Below, piece by piece: positions 1 through 5,573 of a stretch of 13,277 nucleotides of DNA; positions within the stretch are counted from its first letter, which is position 1, and each line of letters begins with the position of its first letter. Made by a program: the position numbers and the translations under genes. Below the pieces are notes generated by a model. It did no database searches and had not been told where the DNA came from. It was given only the letters and a program-made list of their open reading frames with translations. Origin of the DNA: DASZYF01 sp035545535 (GTDB lineage Bacteria > Actinomycetota > Actinomycetes > Mycobacteriales > CAJCIY01). Location of the stretch: NCBI GenBank assembly GCA_035545535.1, contig DASZYF010000029.1, forward strand, positions 1 to 13,277, given 5' to 3'.

Positions 1-211
1 CGAGCGCCGCGCCGGCCGCGACCGCGACCGCGACGGCGAGCACGGCCGCGGCCGGGAGCGGCAGGTGCCGCGCCCAGACGCCCGTGCCGACGGCACCGAG
101 CGCGTAGGGCACCGATGCGGCGGTCAACGGGACACCCGCACGCAACGCGGTCGTGACGCCGGCGGCACCGACGACGAGCCACAGCTGCTGCGCGAGCCCC
201 GTCGCACTCAC
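1..211 (-). CDS. Branched-chain amino acid ABC transporter permease, LivM-like, N-terminal fragment
   Basis: This is the start of a gene that runs off the left edge of the window, leaving about 70 residues. Reading leftward from GTG 211, the protein begins MSATGLAQQLWLVV and continues as an almost uninterrupted hydrophobic sequence rich in Ala, Val, Leu and Gly, as expected for the first membrane segments of a permease. No ATG, GTG or TTG lies in frame just upstream, so GTG 211 is the best start; the ribosome site is weak. It follows the LivH-like gene by 61 bases on the same strand, where LivM normally sits. The LivM call rests mainly on that position and on hydrophobicity, because no diagnostic LivM motif is reached before the edge. 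The reading frame is well supported; the exact family is inference. Confidence 0.55.
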   Translation of the reverse strand, partial: MSATGLAQQLWLVVGAAGVTTALRAGVPLTAASVPYALGAVGTGVWARHLPLPAAAVLAVAVAVAAGAAL

Positions 212-272
212 GCGACCGTCCCGTGCGTGCAGACGGTCACGCGGGCGTGCCGGGACGTCCACGCTGCCGGAG

Positions 273-1211
273 TCATGCGACGGCCAGCCGCATGCGGGCG
301 GCCAGCGGGCGCGCGAGCACGGCGCCGCCGAGGATCGCCGCCGGCACCAGGACGGACAGCCGCGGTCCCGGATCGGCGAGCTGGGCGACCGCGGCCTCGA
401 CGACCCCGATGACGAGCCCGGCGACGACCGCACCGCGCAGGCGCCCGGCGCCCGCGACCCACGTAGCGGCCGCCGCACCGATGCCCAGTGCGATGCCGTC
501 GTCGGGGGAGATGCCCTGCGCTGCAGGGAGTCCGAGGAGGCCGGCGAAGCCGGCGAGCAGGCCGGCGAGGGCGAACGCGCGCGCCACCGTCCGCGGGCCG
601 TCGATCGCCGACAGCGCCGCGAGCGACGGCGCGTCCGACACCGCGCGCACCTCACGCCCGAACCGTCCCCCGACGAGCGCGCGCTCGGCGACGAGAGCCA
701 CCGCGATGCCGACGGCGATGACGCCGACGGTGCGCGACGGCACGGTCACCCCATTTCCGAGGTGCAGCACGCCGGTGCCGGTCACCGACGAGATGTGCAG
801 CGCGTCGGGGATGACGGTGGGCGGGTGGGGGAACAGCCGCGCGACCAGTGCGCGCAAGAGCACGGCCAGCCCGAGCGCCGCCGCGATCGCCCGCACCGGG
901 TCCGGCCGAGCCGCGTCCGCGCGCAGGTGCGGCCGCACCCCGAGCCCGTACGTCGCGAGCGACATCGCGCCCGCGATGCCGAGCGCGCCCGCGACGACCA
1001 GGAGGGAGCGGCCCGCGGCAGGAGCGACGGCGACCGGTGTAGAACCAAGCACCAGCAGGACCGCGGTACCGGACGACGCCACCACGACGTCGCCGTGAGC
1101 AAAGGGGAGAGACCGAGTGAGGCCGAGCACCAGAGACATGCCCAGCGACACGACCGAGAGGACGCTGCCCGCCGCGAGCCCCGACAGCAGCACCTGGAGC
1201 AGCTCAGGCAC
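273..1211 (-). CDS. livH: Branched-chain amino acid ABC transporter permease, LivH-like
   Basis: Inner-membrane permease of a high-affinity ABC importer for branched-chain amino acids or related small amides or acids. From GTG 1211 the protein has 312 residues, normal for LivH (about 290-310). The N-terminus has the LivH pattern: a Gly-rich helix (LLSGLAAGSV), a second helix, then LTRSLPFAHGD, matching the family's INFAHG signature. The cytoplasmic loop REVRAVSDAPSLAALSAIDG followed by ARAFALAGLLAGFAGLL matches the loop thought to contact the ATPase. The frame stays open back to 1412, but those 67 extra residues are low-complexity and unlike LivH, so I chose GTG 1211 by family alignment. No clear ribosome site is seen. 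The first 95 bases overlap a lipoprotein reading frame on the opposite strand. Substrate specificity cannot be read from the permease. Confidence 0.85.
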   Translation of the reverse strand: MPELLQVLLSGLAAGSVLSVVSLGMSLVLGLTRSLPFAHGDVVVASSGTAVLLVLGSTPVAVAPAAGRSLLVVAGALGIAGAMSLATYGLGVRPHLRADAARPDPVRAIAAALGLAVLLRALVARLFPHPPTVIPDALHISSVTGTGVLHLGNGVTVPSRTVGVIAVGIAVALVAERALVGGRFGREVRAVSDAPSLAALSAIDGPRTVARAFALAGLLAGFAGLLGLPAAQGISPDDGIALGIGAAAATWVAGAGRLRGAVVAGLVIGVVEAAVAQLADPGPRLSVLVPAAILGGAVLARPLAARMRLAVA

Positions 1212-1671
1212 GCGACGACGGTACCGACTGACCGCGATCGTCGCGCTCGGTGGGACCGCCCTGGCGCTCGGCCTCGCGGCCTGCGGTGAGGACGACGACA
1301 AGGACAAGGAGAGCAACCCGCAGCCGGTCGCGACCGCGAGCTGTGCGACGCCGCCGCCCATCGACACCGCGTCGGTGCTCCCGGCCGACTTCCCGCTGCC
1401 CTCCGGTGGCACGCCCTACAAGCACGAGACGCAGGGCGCCACGAAGATCGAGTACATCCACGTCACGGGCACGGCCGACCAGCTCACCGACATCCGGGAC
1501 GCCGAGCTCAACAGCCTCATCGCGGCCGGCTACAAGAAGGACGACACCGACCAGGAGAAGGGCAAGGAGGCCGACGGCGAGTTCAGCGGCCCGCACAAGG
1601 GCTCGATCAACGTCCGCCAGGCGAGCGACTGCGCCGGCCTCGTCACCGTCCGCATCACGCTCGAGAGCTGA
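1117..1671 (+). CDS. Secreted lipoprotein of unknown function, LPAD/AGY Cys-pair type (left member)
   Basis: A predicted exported lipoprotein. From GTG 1117 it has 184 residues. It carries a long n-region, a twin-arginine-like stretch TRRRYRL (residues 32-38), a hydrophobic segment and a lipobox LAAC with the lipidated Cys at 56. An acidic/Lys linker follows (EDDDKDKE). The mature domain has Cys76, LPAD at 88-91, AGY at 137-139 and Cys172, the same skeleton as the convergent lipoprotein at 1705-2223. GTG 1117 is preceded by AGGGGAGA six bases upstream; ATG 1138 is the alternative. No in-frame ATG, GTG or TTG lies between 1138 and the signal peptide, so the gene must overlap livH by at least 74 bases. 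The two mature-domain Cys may form a disulfide (inference). Function is unknown; a binding or envelope role is only a guess. Confidence 0.75.
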   Translation: MRPSTRDMPSDTTERTLPAASPDSSTWSSSGTRRRYRLTAIVALGGTALALGLAACGEDDDKDKESNPQPVATASCATPPPIDTASVLPADFPLPSGGTPYKHETQGATKIEYIHVTGTADQLTDIRDAELNSLIAAGYKKDDTDQEKGKEADGEFSGPHKGSINVRQASDCAGLVTVRITLES

Positions 1672-1691
1672 GCGAGCTCACGCGCTGACGC

Positions 1692-1733
1692 CGGGTGCGT
1701 CGCCTCAGCCGAAGGGCAGGGGCGACGCACCCG
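1692..1733. terminator. Perfect 13-bp hairpin between convergent lipoprotein genes
   Basis: The arm 1692-1704 (CGGGTGCGTCGCC) is exactly complementary to 1721-1733, with a 16-base loop. It sits 20 bases past the stop of the left lipoprotein gene. Its right arm lies inside the last codons of the convergent lipoprotein gene, whose stop is at 1705. There is no T-tract, which is common for actinobacterial terminators. A bidirectional terminator is the simplest reading. Confidence 0.6.
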
Positions 1734-2223
1734 CCGGCACGGTGTGCGGGATCAGGCTGTTCGGCTGCAGCACGCCGGTCGACGCCGCCCGCCGGCCGAC
1801 GGCGAGGATCCAGCTCGTCGCGCACGTGCCCGCGACGGTGAGGCGCAGCGCCGCGATGACGGCCGGGTTGGTGAACGGCACGTCGGCCTCGGTGACCTCG
1901 GCGTCGCCGCGCCCGATCGTGTAGCCGGCCTTCGGCAGCTCGCGGAGCATGTAGAGCAAACCTTCGCGCAGCGAGCTCGAGGTGTTGAACCGCAGGTACA
2001 CGACGTTGTTCTGCACCGTCTCGCCGGTGAGCACCGCACCCGGCGGCTTCGGCAGGTCGGCGGGCAGGATCTTCGGCCAGTCGACCGGCGCCACGCTCAC
2101 CGTGGGGCAGGCCGACGCGAGCGTCGGCGTGACGGCCGGCGGCGCCTGGGTGCTGCTGCCGCACGCGGTGAGCGACGCCGCGGCGGCCACGCACAGCGCG
2201 GCGACGCTACGAGGTCTGTTCAT
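1705..2223 (-). CDS. Secreted lipoprotein of unknown function, LPAD/AGY Cys-pair type (right member)
   Basis: A predicted exported lipoprotein of 172 residues with a clean signal: MNRPRS n-region, Ala-rich hydrophobic core and lipobox LTAC, lipidated at Cys21. The mature domain has Cys39, LPADLPKPPG from 53, AGY at 99-101 and Cys134, then a Pro-rich tail ending PLPFG. Spacing matches the facing lipoprotein closely: LPAD to AGY 46 versus 49 residues, and AGY to the second Cys 35 in both. The two therefore look like distant paralogues with the same fold. The ATG overlaps the TGA of the GNAT-like gene by 4 bases (ATGA), implying translational coupling in the TetR-GNAT-lipoprotein operon. I do not recognise a named family. 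Location on the outer face of the membrane follows from the lipobox; the role is unknown. Confidence 0.85.
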   Translation of the reverse strand: MNRPRSVAALCVAAAASLTACGSSTQAPPAVTPTLASACPTVSVAPVDWPKILPADLPKPPGAVLTGETVQNNVVYLRFNTSSSLREGLLYMLRELPKAGYTIGRGDAEVTEADVPFTNPAVIAALRLTVAGTCATSWILAVGRRAASTGVLQPNSLIPHTVPAGASPLPFG

Positions 2224-2516
2224 GCGTGCCGATGCGTGAGGTCGGCGTACTCGGGGTGCTTGCGGATGTAGTCGCGCACGTAGGGGCAGCGGGCGATGAC
2301 GTGCTCACCGCGCTCCCGGCTGTCGTCGAGCGCGAACTTCACCAGCCGGCCGGCGAGACCGCGACCTTCGAACGCGTCCTCGACCTCGGTGTGCTCGTAG
2401 ACGATCTCGCCGGGTGTGCGGGTGTAGACCGCGACGCCCGCGAGCGTGCCGTCGACGTGGATCTCGTACTGGTTCCGCTCGGGCGCGTCCGCGATGGTGA
2501 CGTTCTCCTCACTCAC
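2220..2516 (-). CDS. GNAT-like N-acetyltransferase, YjdJ/Acetyltransf_CG type
   Basis: A small single-domain GNAT-fold protein of 98 residues, the usual length for this class. The acetyl-CoA-binding segment is visible as HTEVEDAFEGRGLAGRLVK (42-60): the Gly-rich loop FEGRGLAG followed by the pyrophosphate-binding helix. The C-terminus carries the class signature CPYVRDYIRKHPEY (77-90). Substrates of this family are not established; members are compact cytosolic acetyltransferase-like proteins. Translation appears to start at GTG 2516, 13 bases after the TetR stop, with only a weak ribosome site, so coupling to TetR is plausible. The stop overlaps the start of the lipoprotein gene downstream. 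The family call is firm; activity and substrate are not known. Confidence 0.9.
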   Translation of the reverse strand: MSEENVTIADAPERNQYEIHVDGTLAGVAVYTRTPGEIVYEHTEVEDAFEGRGLAGRLVKFALDDSRERGEHVIARCPYVRDYIRKHPEYADLTHRHA

Positions 2517-2535
2517 GCACGACAGCCTGTCATGC
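2517..2535. repeat. 19-bp imperfect palindrome at the TetR/GNAT junction
   Basis: GACAG-C-CTGTC (2521-2531) is perfectly palindromic around one central base. Apart from one mismatched pair, the symmetry extends to GCA/TGC at the outer ends. It spans the TetR stop codon and the 13-base gap before the GNAT start. It could be an mRNA hairpin affecting coupling, a weak operator, or chance in GC-rich DNA. Confidence 0.35.
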
Positions 2536-3132
2536 GAGCGCGGGGAGCAGCAGCGCGGTGAGCCGCTCGGTCACCTCGTCGACCGAGACCTCGGGGTGGT
2601 CGCCCCACCAGATGGACAGCCGCTCGCACGCGCCGACGATCGCCTCGGACCAGATCTGCAACGACGTGCTGTCGGCCTCGGGGTGCAGCTGCGCCAGCAT
2701 CAGCGCGGTCAGCGCGCTCTGCTGCGCCCGGGCCTCCGCGAGGCCCTGCGCAGCCGCACCGCTGCCGCCCGCCTCGGTCATCAGCTGCGTCCACACCCGC
2801 CCACGCTCGGCCACGAACGCGAAGAAGACGTGCAGCGCGCGGCGCAGCGCCTCACCGGCGTCGTCGACCCCCTCGACCGCGGCGAGCGTCAGCGCGGCCA
2901 GCTGCGCGCGGCCGCGGGCGATGCCGGCGGCCAGCACGCCGTCCTTGGAGCCGAAGTGGTCGTAGACCACCGGCTTGGTCACGCCCGCGCGCTGGGCGAG
3001 CTCGTCCATCGACGTCGCGGCGAAGCCCCGCTCGGCGAACAGCTCCTCGGCGACGTCGAGGAGCTGGCGCTCCCGGTCGGCCCGGGCCATCCGCTTGCGG
3101 GGTGCGACCTCCTTGACATCGGGCGTTGACAT
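2530..3132 (-). CDS. TetR-family transcriptional regulator
   Basis: A 200-residue protein of typical TetR length. The N-terminal DNA-binding domain is clear: ILDVAEELFAERGF-like helix 1 (here LLDVAEELFAERGFAATSM, 24-42), then the helix-turn-helix DELAQRAGVTKPVVYDHFGSK (43-63). The rest is an all-helical ligand-binding and dimer domain that does not reveal its ligand. It is transcribed divergently from the flavin monooxygenase, with only 51 bases between starts, and a 31-bp palindrome sits there. Local repression of both directions is therefore the natural model. ATG 3132 has no ribosome site; TAGGTT (3145-3140, reading leftward) lies 7 bases before it, consistent with a leaderless transcript. 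Met15 is an alternative start. Downstream genes (GNAT, lipoprotein) are closely spaced and probably co-transcribed. Confidence 0.93.
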   Translation of the reverse strand: MSTPDVKEVAPRKRMARADRERQLLDVAEELFAERGFAATSMDELAQRAGVTKPVVYDHFGSKDGVLAAGIARGRAQLAALTLAAVEGVDDAGEALRRALHVFFAFVAERGRVWTQLMTEAGGSGAAAQGLAEARAQQSALTALMLAQLHPEADSTSLQIWSEAIVGACERLSIWWGDHPEVSVDEVTERLTALLLPALA

Positions 3133-3143
3133 GATCTATAACC
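3113..3143 (+). promoter_or_regulatory. Candidate promoter of the flavin monooxygenase operon
   Basis: A consensus -35 TTGACA occurs at 3113-3118 and again at 3126-3131. An A/T-rich -10 candidate, TATAAC (3138-3143), lies 19 bases after the first copy, with CTATAA one base earlier giving an 18-base spacer. Transcription would start near 3150, inside the palindrome. The -35 copies lie within the TetR coding region. This is the most A/T-rich stretch in the window. Confidence 0.5.
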
Positions 3144-3171
3144 TACCACAAGTAAGTTACTCGAAGTAGGT
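3141..3171. promoter_or_regulatory. Nested palindromic operator, probable TetR binding site
   Basis: Two inverted repeats share one centre at 3156. The inner is AGTAA-G-TTACT (3151-3161) and the outer is ACCTAC (3141-3146) with GTAGGT (3166-3171). The site lies between the divergent TetR and monooxygenase starts and overlaps the likely start points in both directions. This is the classic arrangement for an autoregulated TetR operator. Binding itself is inferred. Confidence 0.65.
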
Positions 3172-3183
3172 AGAAGGAGCGCC

Positions 3184-4701
3184 ATGAGCGACACCCGCAC
3201 CGAGGTCGACGTGCTCATCGTCGGGACCGGCTTCGCCGGCCTGGGCATGGCGGTGCAGCTGCAGCGCGCCGGCCGCCCCGACTTCGTGGTGCTCGAGCGC
3301 GGCGGCGACGTCGGCGGCACCTGGCGCGACAACACCTACCCGGGCGCGGCCTGCGACGTGCCGAGCCACCTCTACTCGTTCTCGTTCGCGCCCAACCCCA
3401 CGTGGACGCGGTCGTTCTCGCCGCAGCCGGAGATCCAGGCCTACCTGCGAAGCGTCGCCGACCGCTTCGGCGTGCGCGACCGCATCCGCTTCCACCACAC
3501 GGTGACCGACGCGCGCTGGGACGACCCCACCGGGCGCTGGGAGGTCGTCGCGCAGACCCCCGACGGCCCCGCGCACTTCTCGGCGCGGGTGCTGCTCTCG
3601 GCGACCGGCGCGCTGTCGGACCCGACCATCCCCGACCTGCCGGGCCTCGCGTCGTTCACCGGCACCGTCTTCCACTCCGCCCGGTGGGACCACAGCCACG
3701 ACCTCACCGGTGAGCGCGTCGCCGTCGTCGGCACCGGAGCGTCGGCCATCCAGCTCGTGCCGCAGATCCAGCCGAAGGTCGCGCGCCTCGCGCTGTTCCA
3801 GCGCACCGCGCCGTGGGTCATCCCGCGGCACGACCGGCCGATCACGCGAGTCGAGCGCCGGCTCTACGCGCGCATCCCCGCCGTGCAGCGCCTCGCGCGC
3901 GCCCTCATCTACTGGGGCCGGGAGACCTACGCCGTGGCGTTCACGCGCAACACGAAGCTGCTGGCACTGCCGAGGAAGCTCGCGCTGTCCCACATCGCGA
4001 AGCAGATCAAGGACCCCGAGCTGCGCGCCAAGGTGACACCGTCCTACACGATCGGCTGCAAGCGCATCCTCATCAGCAACGACTACTACCCGGCGCTCGC
4101 GCAGCCGAACGTCGACGTCGTCACCGACGGCATCGCCGAGATCACGCCCACCGGCGTGCGCACCCACGACGGCGCGGAGCACGCGGTCGACACCATCATC
4201 TTCGCCACCGGCTTCCACGTCACCGACATGCCGGTCGCGCAGCACGTGCACGGCACCGACGGCCGCACGCTCGCGCAGCACTGGGAGGACGGCATGTTCG
4301 CGCACCGCGGCACCACCGTGCCGGGGTTCCCGAACCTGTTCCTGCTCGTCGGCCCCAACACCGGCCTCGGTCACACGTCGCAGGTCTTCATGATCGAGCA
4401 GCAGATCGGCTACGTGCTGCGCGCGCTCGAGCTGATGGACTCCCACGGCGCGACGACGCTCGAGGTGCGACCCGACGCGGTGGCCCGCGACGACGCGGAG
4501 ATCCAGGCGCGGATGGCCACGAGCGTCTGGACCACCGGGGGGTGCGCGAGCTGGTACCTGGACGCCCGCGGGCGCAACACCACCCTGTGGCCCGACTTCA
4601 CCTTCCGGTTCAAGAGCAGACTGTCCTCGATCGACGCCCGTGACCATCTGCTGTCGGTCCACGCGCCGCAGCCCGCGCCCGAGCTGGTGGAGGCCCGATG
4701 A
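3184..4701 (+). CDS. Flavin-containing monooxygenase, Baeyer-Villiger type
   Basis: An FAD- and NAD(P)H-dependent monooxygenase of 505 residues, normal for class B enzymes. The FAD Rossmann motif is VGTGFAG (13-19), followed by GGTWRDNTYPGAACDVPSH. The Baeyer-Villiger fingerprint FxGxxxHxxxW is matched exactly by FTGTVFHSARW (158-168). The NADPH motif is GTGASA (183-188), and FATGF (340-344) is the late family motif. A ketone or aldehyde substrate with oxygen insertion is therefore likely, though some relatives are S- or N-oxygenases. AAGGAG four bases before ATG 3184 fixes the start. The stop overlaps the dehydrogenase start (ATGA, 4698-4701). Control by the divergent TetR is likely. Its place beside a dehydrogenase and a WS/DGAT recalls MymA of M. 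tuberculosis; the true substrate is not visible. Confidence 0.95.
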   Translation: MSDTRTEVDVLIVGTGFAGLGMAVQLQRAGRPDFVVLERGGDVGGTWRDNTYPGAACDVPSHLYSFSFAPNPTWTRSFSPQPEIQAYLRSVADRFGVRDRIRFHHTVTDARWDDPTGRWEVVAQTPDGPAHFSARVLLSATGALSDPTIPDLPGLASFTGTVFHSARWDHSHDLTGERVAVVGTGASAIQLVPQIQPKVARLALFQRTAPWVIPRHDRPITRVERRLYARIPAVQRLARALIYWGRETYAVAFTRNTKLLALPRKLALSHIAKQIKDPELRAKVTPSYTIGCKRILISNDYYPALAQPNVDVVTDGIAEITPTGVRTHDGAEHAVDTIIFATGFHVTDMPVAQHVHGTDGRTLAQHWEDGMFAHRGTTVPGFPNLFLLVGPNTGLGHTSQVFMIEQQIGYVLRALELMDSHGATTLEVRPDAVARDDAEIQARMATSVWTTGGCASWYLDARGRNTTLWPDFTFRFKSRLSSIDARDHLLSVHAPQPAPELVEAR

Positions 4702-5573
4702 GCACGAGCATGGACGGCAAGGTCGCGGTCATCACCGGAGCCGCCCGCGGCATCGGCGCGCAGCTCGCACGCACGCTCGCGCAACGGGGCGCGACGGTCG
4801 CGCTGCTCGGCCTCGAGCCCGACCTGCTGGAGAAGGTGTCGTCCTCGATCCCCGGCTCGACCTTCCACGTCGTCGACGTGACGGACTCCGACGGGCTGAT
4901 GAAGGCGGCCGAGGAGGTCGTCGGCCAGCATGGTCGCGTCGACGTCGTCGTCGCCAACGCCGGCATCGCCGCAGGTGGTCCGCTCCTGCTCGCCGACGCC
5001 GCCACCTACGACCGCGTCATCGAGGTCAACGTGCTCGGCAGCGTGCGGACGTTCCGCGCGTTCCTGCCGCACCTGGTCGAGAGCAAGGGCTACGTGCTGC
5101 AGGTCGCGTCGCTCGCCGCGCTCGTGCCCGGCCCGATGCTGTCGGCGTACTGCGCGAGCAAGTCCGGCGTCGAGGCGCTCGCGCACTCGCTGCGCGGCGA
5201 GCTCAAGCCGCACGGCGTCGACGCCGGTGTCGCCTACCTCACGTGGACCGACACCGACATGGTGCGCGGCATCGCGGAGAACCCGGGCCTCGAGTCCATG
5301 CGCAGGTCGCTGCCGTACCCGTTCAACAAGACGGCGCCGCTCGCGCCGGCGGTGGAGCGCATCGCCGACGGCATCGAGAAGCGCAAGCTGCACGTCTACG
5401 CGCAGTGGTGGCTGCCCGCCGTGTACTGGACGCGCACGCTCGTGCCGTTCCTGCTCGGCAACCGCATTGCGGCGCAGCAGGCTGCGAAGGCCGAGGCGGC
5501 GGTGCGCGCCGCCGGCGTCGAGGCCACGCTGCCCAGCGGCGACGGCGGCCGCGCCGGCGCCCGCCTCTCCTAG
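4698..5573 (+). CDS. Short-chain dehydrogenase/reductase, SadH-like
   Basis: A classical SDR oxidoreductase of 291 residues, slightly longer than the 250-residue norm. The cofactor motif is TGAARGIG (13-20), D60 follows beta-3, and NAG is at 87-89. The catalytic tetrad N111, S138, Y151 and K155 (YCASK) is intact. The C-terminal extension has a hydrophobic/aromatic stretch (QWWLPAVYWTRTLVPFLL), suggesting membrane association, as in actinobacterial SDRs acting on lipophilic alcohols or aldehydes. GGAGG four bases before ATG 4698 and the 4-base overlap with the monooxygenase gene show translational coupling, so the two enzymes probably act in sequence on a ketone/alcohol pair. The resemblance to Rv3085 (SadH) of the mymA operon is from general recall, not alignment. 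The stop shares CTAG with the convergent acyltransferase gene. Confidence 0.93.
   Translation: MSTSMDGKVAVITGAARGIGAQLARTLAQRGATVALLGLEPDLLEKVSSSIPGSTFHVVDVTDSDGLMKAAEEVVGQHGRVDVVVANAGIAAGGPLLLADAATYDRVIEVNVLGSVRTFRAFLPHLVESKGYVLQVASLAALVPGPMLSAYCASKSGVEALAHSLRGELKPHGVDAGVAYLTWTDTDMVRGIAENPGLESMRRSLPYPFNKTAPLAPAVERIADGIEKRKLHVYAQWWLPAVYWTRTLVPFLLGNRIAAQQAAKAEAAVRAAGVEATLPSGDGGRAGARLS

Noticed and set aside
1..60. GCGACCGCGACCGCGACG-type short repeats at the left edge
   Set aside because: They encode Val/Ala-rich membrane residues on the minus strand; ordinary low complexity in a permease.
153..1289. 378-residue plus-strand frame opposite livH
   Set aside because: Hydrophilic Arg/Asp/Glu repeats mirror the hydrophobic codons of a permease; no family features.
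1212..1412. N-terminal extension of livH to 1412
   Set aside because: The 67 extra residues are Ser/Ala/Pro-rich and precede the normal LivH N-terminus; they are antisense to the lipoprotein coding region.
3157..4662. 501-residue minus-strand open frame opposite the monooxygenase
   Set aside because: Its composition is Arg/Val/Asp/Gly-rich with no domain pattern, and it is a codon-bias shadow of a gene with complete BVMO motifs.
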